Assembly (NCBI GenBank): GCA_040753795.1
Contig: JBFMDX010000017.1
Span: forward strand, 1-64,000
Direction of reading: 5' to 3'
Origin: Thermodesulfobacteriota bacterium
Lineage (GTDB): Bacteria > Desulfobacterota > Desulfobacteria > Desulfobacterales > Desulfosudaceae
Length of the DNA: 64,000 nt
Part shown: one piece after another, positions 1 to 11,800 of the stretch
How positions within the stretch are numbered: position 1 is the first letter of the stretch
Layout: every line of letters begins with the position of its first letter
Made by a program: the position numbers and the translations under genes
The notes under the pieces: model-generated
What the model was told of the DNA's origin: nothing
The model's input: only the letters and a program-made list of their open reading frames with translations
Databases searched by the model: none

Positions 1-2
1 GG

Positions 3-1889
3 CTCAAGGCTTACCTGTTCACGGAAGCCGGCGCCTATATGGGCCTAAACCAGGTTACCGATGCCGACGGCCGGACGGTTTTTAACCTGCCCGAGCGGGT
101 CTATAAAGTCCGGGCGGATTTCCTCGGTAAACATTACTGGTCCGGGGTTTTTAACTGGGAAGACCGGATCATCGAGATCCCCATGGCGGATGTCGAGATC
201 ACCGTCCTGGACGGTGTCCCCCTATCCAATGTGCCGGTCTATGTGTTTTCGGAAGCCGATGCTTATCTGGGCATCAGCGGCGCCACCGGTACCGACGGTA
301 AAATCCGGTTCCGCCTGCCTGCCGGTAACTATAAATTCCGGGCGGATTATCAGAACAATCAATTCTGGAGCGGAACCGCCCAATTGACCGCGGATCAGAA
401 TAATCCCGTGAACATTCACACCGGCGGCGGCGTATTCTCCCTGACGGTCATGAAGAGCGACATCCTGCCCATGATCGGCGCGGACTGTTATGCTTTTGAC
501 GAGAACGGCGCCTATCTGGGGCTGACGGACGTGACCGACAGCTCCGGCCAGGTCGGTTTCGATTTGTCCGATGGCGATTATAAGTTCCGCGTCAATTATC
601 TGGGGTATATGTACTGGTCGGATTTGCTGACCGTGCCGGACACCCTGGGCGAAACCATGACCATCGCGCATCAGGACACGCAAATTACCGTCAACAGCGT
701 CTATCAGGGCACGGTCCAGCCCCTGGCCGGCGTCAATACGTATCTCTTCACCGATTCAAGCGTTTATATGAACCGGACTAAAGCCACCGATGCCGCCGGA
801 CAGACGATCTTCAATCTGCCTGAACAGCCATATAAAGTCCGGGCCGATTACCTGAGCCGTCAGTACTGGTCCGATATTTTCACCTGGCAGGATAAAACCA
901 TCACCATCCCCCTGGCCGAGGCGGAGATCACCGTAACCGGCAACGGGCAGCCCCTGTCAGGTATACCCATCTATGTTTTTAATAACGCCGGCGCCTACTT
1001 GAACATCAGCGGCGTCAGCGGTTCCGGTGGCCAGGCCACCTTCCGGATTCCGGCCGGTAATTACAAGTTCCGGGCCGATTATCAGGGCAGTCAGTACTGG
1101 AGCGCCATTTCCGCGCTGACGGCCGATCAGGTCAATCCGATCCCGATTTCCGTGGGCGGCGGCACTTTTACCCTGACCGTACTGAAAAACGCCACCGACG
1201 CCCTGGTCGGGGCGAGTTGTTATCTGTTTACCGGCGCCGGCGCCTACCTGAACAAGTCGGCCGTCACCAGCAGCGAAGGCCAGGTCTCCTTTGAGTTGGC
1301 CGACGGTACTTATAAAATCAGGGTGGATTATCTCGGCTACCAGTTCTGGACGGGTGTCTTTACCATTCCGTCCTCGCTTTCCGAAGTGCTGACCATACCG
1401 CATAAGAACGTGGCCATAACGGTTACCAGGGACTATCAGGGCCAGACCCCGCTGGCGGGCATCCCCGTTTATCTGTTCAAGCCTTCCGGCGCCTATTTAA
1501 GTCAGAGCCGGACCACCGACGTTGACGGCCGGGTGGTGTTCTACCTGCCGGACCAGGCCTACAAGGTTCGCGCGGATTACCTGGGCAGCCAGTTCTGGTC
1601 GGCTAACTTCCAGTTTGCGGATACCGCCGTCACCATTCCCCACAACCTGGTGAGGGTCCATGTCCACCGATCGGGCGTTGATGTGGCCGGGGCCGTTGTC
1701 TATCTGTTTACCGGCGCCGGCGCTTATCTCAACCGTAACCTGACAACCGACAGTGCCGGCATCGTGGAATTTACCCTGCCGGAAAAAGCCTTCAAATTCC
1801 GGGCGGACCAGGGCGGCGCCATGGTTTACAGTTCCGTTGTCAACGTTCTGATGGGGCCGGTGCAAATCGTGGAGATCAACCTGAATTAA
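3..1889 (+). CDS. Repeat-rich secreted/surface protein, 5'-truncated by the window edge
   Basis: The reading frame is already open at base 3, so the true start lies upstream. The visible 628 residues consist of about eight beta-rich units of 76-84 residues. Each carries a core like YLFTxxGAYL, a Gly-rich turn after TTD, then LPxxxYKxRADYLGxQYWS. This pattern resembles carboxypeptidase-regulatory-like/Cna-B-like beta-sandwich repeats, which usually form stalks in extracellular proteins. Three unit types (A, B, C) alternate, giving a higher-order period of 729 bases. No enzyme motif, membrane segment or sorting signal is visible in this part, and the protein ends shortly after a last unit. A surface or matrix role is inferred from the repeats only. 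The rhodanese-like gene and the RHS gene follow on the same strand. Confidence 0.8.
   Translation, partial: LKAYLFTEAGAYMGLNQVTDADGRTVFNLPERVYKVRADFLGKHYWSGVFNWEDRIIEIPMADVEITVLDGVPLSNVPVYVFSEADAYLGISGATGTDGKIRFRLPAGNYKFRADYQNNQFWSGTAQLTADQNNPVNIHTGGGVFSLTVMKSDILPMIGADCYAFDENGAYLGLTDVTDSSGQVGFDLSDGDYKFRVNYLGYMYWSDLLTVPDTLGETMTIAHQDTQITVNSVYQGTVQPLAGVNTYLFTDSSVYMNRTKATDAAGQTIFNLPEQPYKVRADYLSRQYWSDIFTWQDKTITIPLAEAEITVTGNGQPLSGIPIYVFNNAGAYLNISGVSGSGGQATFRIPAGNYKFRADYQGSQYWSAISALTADQVNPIPISVGGGTFTLTVLKNATDALVGASCYLFTGAGAYLNKSAVTSSEGQVSFELADGTYKIRVDYLGYQFWTGVFTIPSSLSEVLTIPHKNVAITVTRDYQGQTPLAGIPVYLFKPSGAYLSQSRTTDVDGRVVFYLPDQAYKVRADYLGSQFWSANFQFADTAVTIPHNLVRVHVHRSGVDVAGAVVYLFTGAGAYLNRNLTTDSAGIVEFTLPEKAFKFRADQGGAMVYSSVVNVLMGPVQIVEINLN
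12..1700 (+). repeat. 729-base higher-order coding repeat (three-unit cassette)
   Basis: The Tyr codon of the YLF core of the A-type unit lies at 12, 741 and 1470, two intervals of exactly 729 bases (243 codons). Within each cassette the B and C units keep their own signatures (NYKFRADYQ with LTADQ for B; DYKFRVNYLGY or TYKIRVDYLGY with a following VP/IP strand for C). Nucleotide identity between cassettes is moderate, so this is an older duplication of a three-domain block rather than a fresh tandem repeat. Confidence 0.75.
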
Positions 1890-1924
1890 AAGATCGTAAG
1901 GAGAATAATGCCTTTTTGATCTGG

Positions 1925-1947
1925 ATCACCCGGTCAAGCCGGGTGAT
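1925..1947. repeat. Palindromic intergenic hairpin, REP-like
   Basis: A perfect 9-bp inverted repeat (ATCACCCGG / CCGGGTGAT) with a 5-base loop sits between the repeat protein and the rhodanese-like gene. It is followed by GACG and has no T-run, so it is not a classical intrinsic terminator. The form (TGGATCACCCGG...CCGGGTGATGACG) resembles short dispersed palindromic repeats of Gram-negative genomes. Only one copy is seen in this window. Confidence 0.5.
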
Positions 1948-2005
1948 GACGAACGTAAAACGATACAAGAATGGATATGTAACCGTTGTTCCCGGGAGTA
2001 AGGAT

Positions 2006-2836
2006 ATGAAGTATGTCTTACCGACGTTTTATATAATTATCAATCTATTGCTCGCGGTCACGGCCCTGGCCGCCGATCCGGAAACGTCGGGGTTTGCATC
2101 TTCGGATTCGTCTCAAAAGTCCCATGACTATACATTGTCGCGGACCATTGACGCGGTGCTGCACAAAAAGCAGCAGGGCAACACCGTCGTGCTGGCGGAT
2201 GTGCGGGATCGGGCCGAATTTGACCGGTTGCATATCCTTGAGGCCATTCATATACCGTTGTATGCCTTGAAGACAAAATCATATCTGAAAAACGATCTGC
2301 TGGTTTTGACCAACAACGGATTTAATTATGGAATTTTGGAGAAAGAGGCCGGCCGACTCCGGGAACAGGGGTTTGATGTAGCCATTCTGCGCGGCGGCAT
2401 CAACGCCTGGCTGGAAAAAGGGCTTCCCGTCAGCGGCGACGCCATAGCCGGGGAGGATGTCTGGCTGGCGGACCCCGCCGATGTTTATCAGGAAGCGGCG
2501 TACAACTCCTTTTTACCGGTGAATGCCTCGGCCCGGCCGGATCAAAATTTTTTTCCCGGCGAGGTCTTGTTGAATCCAGCGGACCAGGCAGCGGATCGGA
2601 TCAAGAGCTATAACCAGTCCAACCCGGCCGGTTCCGTGCTGGTGTTCAACGAAAGCGGAGAAGGTTATCCGGCCATCCGAAAACAACTTTTATCAGCGGG
2701 CGCTACCCGCCTGTTTTTTCTCAAAGGCGGCTTGAATGTCTATAAAATGTATCTTGACAACCTGGCCTTATCCCATGCTCCCCGCGAGCAGAGGGTAAAG
2801 TCATACAATAAATGCAAGAGCTGCGGTGATCGATAA
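2006..2836 (+). CDS. Exported tandem rhodanese-like protein lacking catalytic cysteines
   Basis: The start at 2006 is chosen because it follows a GGGAGTAAGG-like ribosome site and gives a clean signal peptide (MKYVLPTFYIIINLLLAVTA, cleavage near ALAA); an upstream in-frame start would translate the intergenic palindrome. The 276-residue protein has a first rhodanese fold (ADVRDRAEF, then RGGINAWLEKGLP) and a second weaker one (VLVFNESGEGYPAI, then FLKGGLNVY). Active-site loops of rhodaneses normally begin with Cys. Here they read TNNGFNYG and NESGEGYP, so sulfurtransfer by the usual mechanism is not expected. The C-terminus carries a CKSCG pair. A periplasmic binding or scaffold role is inference. 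Its stop lies just upstream of the RHS gene start, so co-transcription is likely. Confidence 0.75.
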   Translation: MKYVLPTFYIIINLLLAVTALAADPETSGFASSDSSQKSHDYTLSRTIDAVLHKKQQGNTVVLADVRDRAEFDRLHILEAIHIPLYALKTKSYLKNDLLVLTNNGFNYGILEKEAGRLREQGFDVAILRGGINAWLEKGLPVSGDAIAGEDVWLADPADVYQEAAYNSFLPVNASARPDQNFFPGEVLLNPADQAADRIKSYNQSNPAGSVLVFNESGEGYPAIRKQLLSAGATRLFFLKGGLNVYKMYLDNLALSHAPREQRVKSYNKCKSCGDR

Positions 2837-2852
2837 TCGGAGGTCATATTCC

Positions 2853-5800
2853 ATGACGGCTTTGTTATTCGGCAAGAGGCAGAGAATGGCTGGTAAAGAT
2901 TTGTTGAATTTCCGGACAACTGTGGCGCGTGCCCTGATCACTTTATTGATGGCGGCGCTGGGATGGATGGCGGCAGGATATCCGGCCGCGGCCGCGACCA
3001 ATGTCAGCGGAAACATTACCGCAAGTACCACCTGGACGGTCGCGGGAAGTCCCTATATTGTTACTGGCAATGTGACGGTTCGAAATAGCGCGGTCTTGAC
3101 CATTGCCCCCGGTGCGACCGTAAAGTTTAACGCAGGCACGGGACTGTATGTTTCGTACAGTACGTATACGGGGGCGATTTACGCGGTCGGCACGCAAGAA
3201 AATCCTATCACATTTACCTCCAATGCCGCCAACCCGGCGCCGGGCGACTGGAGAGGGATCTATTTTGATAATTATACGACCGATGCGTCTACCCGACTGT
3301 CGTACTGCATTGTCGAATACGGCGGTAATACAACCAACGCCAACATTTATCTGGATAACGCATCCCCCACCATCCAGAACTGTACTATCCGCCACAGCAG
3401 TGCCCATGGGATATATCTTAATGCCTCATATCCCACCATATCCGACTGCCACATCAGCAGTAACCAGTCCAATGGCATATATAGCGAAAATGGCACGGGT
3501 TCGCATACCGGGATGACGATCAGCGGCAATGAATTCGTGTCCAATGGCGGCGCCGCCATCAGCACCTTGGGCTACATCAATAATATAACCGGCAGTTATG
3601 GGGCCGGCAATGGTCAGGACCGCATCCAGGTAAGAGCCGGTAATATTACCGGCTCCTGCACCTGGGCAAAACAGGATCTGCCGTATGCCGTCACCGGCAA
3701 TGTGACGATTCGAAATGGCGCGGTCTTGACCATTGCCCCCGGTGCGACCGTAAAGTTTAACGCAGGCACGGGACTGTATGTTTCGTACAGTACGTATACG
3801 GGGGCGATTTGCGCGGTCGGCACGCAAGAAAATCCTATCACATTTACCTCCAATGCCGCCAACCCGGCGCCGGGCGACTGGAGAGGGATCTATTTTGATA
3901 ATTATACGGCGGATGCGTCTACCCGACTGTCGTACTGCATTGTCGAATACGGCGGGAATACAATCAACGCCAATATTTATCTGGATAACGCATCCCCCAT
4001 CATCCAGAATTGTATTATCCGCCACAGCAGTGCCCATGGGATATATCTTAATGCCTCATATCCTACCATATCCGACTGCCACATCAGCAGCAACCAGTCC
4101 AATGGTATATATAGCGAAAATGGCACCGGGTCGCATACCGGGATGACGATCAGCGGCAATGAGTTCGTGTCCAATGGCGGCGCCGCGATCAGCACCTTGG
4201 GCTACATCAATAATATAACCGGCAGTTATGGGTCCGGCAATGGTCAGGACCGCATCCAGGTAAGAGCCGGCAATATTACAGGATCCTGTACCTGGGCAAA
4301 GCAGGATCTTCCGTATGCTGTCGCCGGCAATGTGACGGTTCGAAATGGCGCGGTTTTGACCATTGCCCCCGGTGCGACCGTAAAGTTTAACGCAGGCACG
4401 GGACTGTATGTTTCGTACAGTACGTATACGGGGGCGATTTACGCGGTCGGCACGCAAGGAAATCCTATCACATTTACCTCCAATGCCGCCAACCCGGCGC
4501 CGGGCGACTGGAGAGGGATCTATTTTGATAATTATACGACCGATGCGTCTACCCGACTGTCGTACTGCATTGTCGAATACGGCGGTAATACAACCAACGC
4601 CAACATTTATCTGGATAACGCATCCCCCACCATCCAGAACAACATCATCCGACAGAGCAGCCATTCCGGCGTCTATGTCTACGGAACCGGCTGCAATAAC
4701 GCCGTCATCGATTGCAACAATTTAATAGAAAACGTCCATGGCTTTTACGCTGCCGGCAGCGCGGTGCCAGCCTCCATCGATGGCAACAATTTTATGAACA
4801 ATTCCGGGTATGGCGCCTATAACAGCACCTCCACCACCACTGTCATCGCCGGGAACAACTGGTGGATCGGAAACGGTACGAATTACAACAATAAAGTGAA
4901 TGCCGATCCTCTCCGGACTTCCGCCAGTACCTGCGTCGAGGCGCCTCCGCCCAATGTCACCGGCATTACCCCGGCCAATGGCTCCTTTTTCCTTCCGGCC
5001 AATGCGCCCCAGGCGGTTGTAGTCACGTTTATTGAATATGCCGACGGGAGTATAGATCTGAACAATTCCCTCTATGCCGTTAAAGATGGCGACGGTAACC
5101 CCGTCAACGGCGCCTGGCAGTTGTCCGACGACACGCATTTGATATTTACCCCGGACGGGGGTGTGTTCGGTGAAGCGGCTTATACGGTAACGATCCGGCT
5201 GCAGGACAGCGTCGGTAATCAGTCGCCTCAGTCTATCTGCCATTTTGAAGTGGACGGCACGCCGCCGGAGGCTCCGGTGGTCAATCCGGTTCCCGCCCGC
5301 ACCAGCGCCGGTTCTCAAAGTATTTCCGGGACCAAGGAAGCCTATGCTTCCATATTATTAAATGACACCGAGGTCGTGGCCCATACCGCCTTAACCACCT
5401 GGCAATACACGGCCACCCTGGCCGAGGGTGCCAATACCCTTGTGTTTAAGGCAGTCGACCGGGCCGGCAACCAGAGCGCCCCGGCCGCCCCCGTGGAAAT
5501 CTATTGGGACAATGTTGTCCCCGAGCCGGTCACTACCTTGAGCGCTGACGGCAACGGCGACGGCACCACGGTGAACCTGAGCTGGACCTATAACGAAACC
5601 GCCCAGGGGGGTGATGTTGATCATTATGCTGTTTACCGCAACGCCCCGGTGGACGGCGCCTGCGCACTGACCGATGTCTCCGGCCTGACCCCCATTGCCA
5701 CGGTTCCGTCCGGAACCACCACCTATCAGGCTACCGGCCTGACCCGGGGCAGTTCATACTGCTTTGCCCTGGTGGCCGTTGACGCCACCGACCAGTTTAA

Positions 5801-8800
5801 CCCAGCCGTCAACGCCGTCCTAGCCGCTCCCATTGACACCGGCCTGCCGGCCGAGGCGACCGGTATTTATGTTTCCGATTGCCAGAATAATAGCCTGACT
5901 TTTGCCTGGACGCCGTCCGCGTCATCCGACCTTGCCCACCACAAGGTTTTCTTTGATGGTGATACGACCGGCGTCGTCATTCCGGCCGGAACCAATACCT
6001 ATACCGCCACCGGCTTAAATCCTGCCTCCACCTATACGTTCAGGATCGTGGCCGTGGACAATGACGGTAACGTGGCCACCGGCGTGCAGATCAACGCCGC
6101 CACCCTGATCGCCAACCCGACCGGCTTATCGGCGGACGCTCACGACGGGTACGTGAATCTGACCTGGAGCGCGCCGGCGTTAAACGACAGCGTTCCCGTC
6201 ACCCCCTTCAAGCACTACGCGGTTTATAAAAGCACGGCCCATTTCCCGACGGTGGAAGGTTCTCCCTCGGTCAGCGGCCTGACGCCGGTAACAACGACCT
6301 CGTCCACATCCGTCAAAATGTCCAATCTGGTCAACGGTCAGACCTATTATTTTGCCGTGGTCACGGTCAATATCTCCAACGGCAAGACAACCAGCGTCAC
6401 CGAGATTCCGGCCACCCCCCAGGCCGATTCCCAACCGCCTCAGATCGGCGCCGTCACCTTTAACGGTACCGACCTTTCCGGCAGCACCATCTCGACCTCC
6501 GGCACGATCCAGGTCGCGGCCACCGATACGGCCGGCATCAGCCGGGTGGTTTTCATGGTGCTAAAGGGAGGTGACACCGTTTACACCACCACGGACTATT
6601 CATCCCCCTACACCTATAATATGAACATCCTGACCCTGGCGAACGGTAATGACTATCTGCTCCGTGTCACGGTTTACGATACCCTGGGCAATCAGAGTGT
6701 CCAGGACTTCAATTTTAATATAAACTTGCCCGCGCCGGCCGCACCCCAGATCGTCAGCCCGGCGAACGGTTTTGAGACCAATCAGACCGTCATCACGGTC
6801 ACCGGTACGGCCGAAGCCCTGTCGACCATCACCTATTACGTCAATGATACGCCTCAGGCGGAGACCGTCACCACCAGCGCTTCCCGTTCTTTTTCCGGCC
6901 GTGTCACGCTGGTCAAAGGATCTTCCGACATCACCCCGAACGTTATCAAGGCCAGAGCCGCGAATCGCAGCGGGCAAAGCCCGGACAGCAATTCCGTTAC
7001 GGTTATCCTGAACACGGCCATACCGGAAGCGCCCGCGCATCTGACTGCGGCCCCCCTGGAGGCCGGGAAAATCAAGCTGATCTGGGATTGTACGGCCACC
7101 GATCTGGCCGGGTTTAATATTTATCGCCACACCGCTTCGTTTGATTCAACCGGCGGAGCGACCCGGGTCAACAGCGTTCCGGTGAAAACAATGCAGTATG
7201 TCGATGCGCCGACGGAAGGCCTTTACCATTACCGCGTCACCTCCGTCAGCAGCGCCGGCAATGAAAGTCTTCTGTCCAACGAGGTGACCGTTCAATCCGA
7301 CGCCACCGGCCCGGAAGCGGTCAACATCACTTATACCCCCCAGGGGCCGGTTGATTCAGCCACCGGCGCCATGGGTCCCGGCCGGGTGAACGTTACCCTG
7401 CAGGTCAGTGAAGCGCTCATGGCCGCGCCGTTTTTCAGCATGGCGCCTGACGGCGGGGCGCTGATACCGGTTGAACTGACCCGGTTGTCGGATACCCAGT
7501 ACGCCGGTTATTTTACCGTATCGCCCGGAACCATTTCGGCCATGACCTATGCCGTTTTTTCAGCCCGGGACAAGGTCGGCAACCGCGGCTCCGACATTCA
7601 GCAGGAAGAAGACCGCCGGATCCGGATCGACACCCGCGGGCCGGAAGTCCGACGGCTGGAAGTTCAGCCGGCCGCGCCCATTGACAATAACGGTGCCGTG
7701 ACGGTGACCGCCGTCTTCGGCCTGGATGAGCCGATATCCCAGAGCCTGGACGCGCCAAACATCCAGTGGGCGCTCTCCGGTAACCCGGCGGTTCCTTATC
7801 CGATCGATTCCCTGGTGGAAATCGATCCTCCCCAGTCCGATGACGCCCAGACCTGGCAGGCCGTCTTTATCATCCCCGCCATCACCGTCTCTTCGGACAG
7901 CGAGGACCTCTCTTTTGTTTTTGAGGGCGTGGATGCTCTCGGCAACGTGGGAACGACCGTTTCCGCCGATAACCAGTTCCAGATTTATAAGGGCGTTCTG
8001 CCGTCACTGGCGGCTCCGACCGGCCTTTCCGGAATATCCCAGGCCAGCGGCGTCATCAAGCTGACCTGGAATCCTGTGGACAACGCCTCCGGTTATCAGA
8101 TTTACCGCCGGGGTCCGAACGAGTCCGAACTGGCGGCATATGGTTCGCCCTTGGGCGGCAATATCACGGAACTGGTTGATGACAGCCCGGCCGGCGAAGG
8201 CAGCCACGTTTATGCCGTTACCAGCCTCCGCCAGGTCAACGGCCAGACCGCCGAAAGCGCCCGCAGCGTCACTATAACGGTCATGTCCGATTCCCTGGCC
8301 CCGGCCCCGCCCACGAATCTTTCGCTGACGCTTGCGGCCAACGGCATTAATGCCGCCTGGACGCCTCAGAATTACACCGAACCGGTGAATTTCAGTCTTT
8401 ATCGCGCCGCTTCGGACATTACTTCCATCACGAATATGACGCCGCTGATCAAGGGCATCCCCATGGCCAACACCGCGGTGGTAGATCCCCAGCCGTCCCT
8501 GACCGCCCATTATTATGTGGTGGCGGCGGTGGACGCGGCCGGCAATATTTCTGAACCGTCGACGAGCGCTTACCTGGATTTTAGCCTGCTGCCGGTGTCC
8601 GCCCTCCATATCAATCAGACGGATCTGGCGGCACCCATTGTCTCCTGGACCCCGCCCGGCAATATAGACGGGTGCAGAATTTATCTGGGTCAAGGGGCCG
8701 TCAAAAGGCTCCTCGCCCCCGACTTGATTACGACCAATACCTATACCGATACCGGATACGCCGGCGATCAACGCACCTATACCGTTACGGCCGTCAACGC

Positions 8801-11800
8801 GCAGGATGTGGAAAGCCTGGAACGCTCCATCACCCTGCCGAAAGTGACCGCCGGCCTGGCCGCCGGCGCCGCCCTCAAGCGCGGCATCATGAACGCCCTG
8901 CCGTACACGGTCACCAACCAGTCTTCGACCGACATTACCAACATGGCCCTGAGGGTGGATGTCACCCTGGCCGGCGGCGCCGTCCGTTCGCACCAATCGC
9001 CCGCCTTTTCCCTGGCCGCCGGAGAGAGCAAGACCGTGTCGGTCATCGTCGGCGGTTACAGTGACCTGCCCGACGTAGCCAATATGACCACCGTCATCGA
9101 GATTACCGAAGACGTCAATGAGACCGTAGAAATCGTCCGGACCGGAGAAATCGAGGTGGGCGACGGCCTGCTGGGCCTGCAACTGACCGCCGAGACCTTC
9201 ACCCGCGGCGGCGAGGGAATGGTGCGGTTCAGCCTGGAGAACACCTGCGCCGAAGAGATCGAGCTGATTTCCGCGCGGGACTTCGGTAAAAACCCCTCCA
9301 ACGAGGTGATTTTTTATCTGACGGACGCCGACGGCAACTACCTGGCCGCAAAAAACTACCAGTGCGCCACCGGATCGAACGTCGTGACCCTGTCCGACGG
9401 GACGAGCGTGATCCGGATCCCGCCCGGCGGAACGTTCGAGTCGGCCACGACCGCCCTGTCCGTATCGGCCAACGCCCCGGAGAACCTGACGGTCGGGCTG
9501 GAGATCGGCCATATTTATTATCATTACCATCAGGCGGATGAAGTCGTTCTGGGCAAGATGAGCACCTCCACGGCCGTGACCCTGACGGATACCACCTACC
9601 TGGGCGAAATCACCTCAATCACTCCGGCCGCTTCCACCGGAGACACCGACATCACCATCTCCGGCCGGGCCCTGGAACGGTCGACCGGGGCTCCCCTGGC
9701 CGGCGTACCCCTGACCGTGGTCATCACCTGCCGGGGGTTTGAGCGCAAGGTCGTCGTTTACACCGACAACAGCGGCGGATTTGTCTATCTGTTCAAGCCG
9801 CCGGCCGGAGAATCCGGCGCCTACCAGGTCTGCGCCGTTCATCCCGAGCTGACCGAGCGGCCTGTTCAGGGCACCTTTGTCATCAACCGGGTCAGTCTGC
9901 AATACAATGCCTATAACCTGACCATCCCCAGAAACGACGACCATACCGTGACCCTCAAGGCCACCGCCGGCAGCGGCACGGCCGTTACCAATCTGCGCTT
10001 TGAATACCTGGCCGGAGATCAGGCCGGCGGCGTCCTGCCCGCCGGAGTGACGGTCAGCCCCGGCGCGCCAATCAATCTGGCCTCCGGCGCCAACGGCCAG
10101 GTCTCCTTTTCCGTCCAGGCGGACGACAGCGCCGCGGACAACGGTCAGATCGTCCTGCGACTGGTCAGCGACAACGGCCCGGCCGGCGGCTGGGCCACCC
10201 TGCCGGTCAATCTCCATCTGATCGAAGCCCAACCGGCCCTGTGGTATTCGCCGGATTACGTGGAAACCGGCGTCAACCTGGGGACCTCGGTCACCGAAAC
10301 CGTTACCCTGGAAAACAAGGGCTACGCCGACCTGGAAGGAGTATCCCTGTCCCTGGTAGACGCCGGCGGCAATGCCGCGCCCAACTGGATCTATATCGCC
10401 TCCTCGGCCCAGGTGGGCAACATCAAACCCGGGGCCGCTTCGCGGGTGGATATCGTCTTTGCTCCGCCGTCATCCCAGGCCCAGGGCATCTACTCGCATT
10501 ATCTGAGGGTGTCCAGCCTCAACCATGCCGCGGTGGATATTCTGTTAAGAGCCATCGTGACCACGGATGTCACCGGCCGGGCCTTGTTCAAGGTCAGCGA
10601 CATCTACACCGGCACCCCGGATGATAGCGGAACGCCCATTTACGGCCTGGCCGGCGCCAGGATCACCCTGCGGAACGAAGCCACCATGGCGGATTATACC
10701 CTGACCACCGACGCCCAGGGCGAGGCCCTGTCCGGTCAGATCCCCGTGGGCAGCTACCTTTACCGGATCCGGGCGGCCAATCACGAGGAGGCTTCCGGCC
10801 GGATCTGGATCAAGCCCGGCATCACCCAGGCTCAGGAGGTGTTCCTGACCAGCCAGTTGGTGACGGTGGAATGGGAGGTGGTGGAGACCACCATCGTGGA
10901 CAGATATGATATTATTTATACCGCCAAGTTTGAAACCGACGTTCCGGCGGCGGTGGTCGTGGCCGATCCGGTCGTGGTCCCGATCCCTTCCGGCATGAAG
11001 GTCGGCGACGTCATGAACGGCGAGATCACCCTGACCAACCACGGCCTGATCCGGGCCGATGATGTCGTCATGACCCCGCCTTCGAGCAAGTATTACCGGG
11101 TCGAATACCTGGGTGTTCCGGACAGCATCCTTCCCCATCAGAGCGTTTCCGTGCCGTACCGGATCACCTGCCTCCAGGTTTCCGGCGCGACCGGCGAAGA
11201 AGGAACCGGCGGGCTGGAAAAGTGCTGCACAGACCACAGGGCCTGCGGCTATACCTCTTATACATATACATGCGCCAATGGAACAACGCTTACTGGCTCC
11301 TTTATGAGTTGCTATACATGGAAAGACAACTGCTTTTTCGCAGAGAAATGCATCGACCTTCCGACGGAAAGAGAGGAAGGGGAGGGAAGCATTGACCCGG
11401 ATAAGCTTGATATGATCAACAAGGACCTTGACGAGCTTGAAAAAGGTGAAGACGGCCTTTTCGGTGGAGACTTTGCGGCGGCCTGCGCCCCCAAACCCGA
11501 CTGCCCTGAGCCGGACGAGGAGACATGTGAAATAAAAAGCTTTTACTTATTAAATGGCACGATGCAAACCGGCTCCGAGGTTGATCTGCTCCATTTTACC
11601 TATACCCGTGAAGACACCGACTTGACCCTCCAGGTGCCCGGCGGCCGGTTCGAGCTGGCCCGGCAGTACCGTGACAAGCAATGGGACTGGGGCCTGGCTA
11701 AATACAATCTGAAGATGGAATATTCAGGTTCTCAAATTGATGTAATCGACAAGGACAGTATTAAATACCGCAAGGCAACCGGCACGCCCACGGGCGTCAA

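Noticed and set aside
3065-4640. Repeat array as a possible CRISPR
   Set aside because: The unit is 630 bases, fully coding and without spacers. No CRISPR array was found in the window.
8004-9530. 508-codon open frame antisense to the RHS gene
   Set aside because: Its translation is low-complexity Gly/Arg/Asp-rich, has no family pattern, and mirrors GC-rich codons of a clear sense gene; antisense frames of this type also occur opposite clpA (26058-27413) and at 11724-13064.
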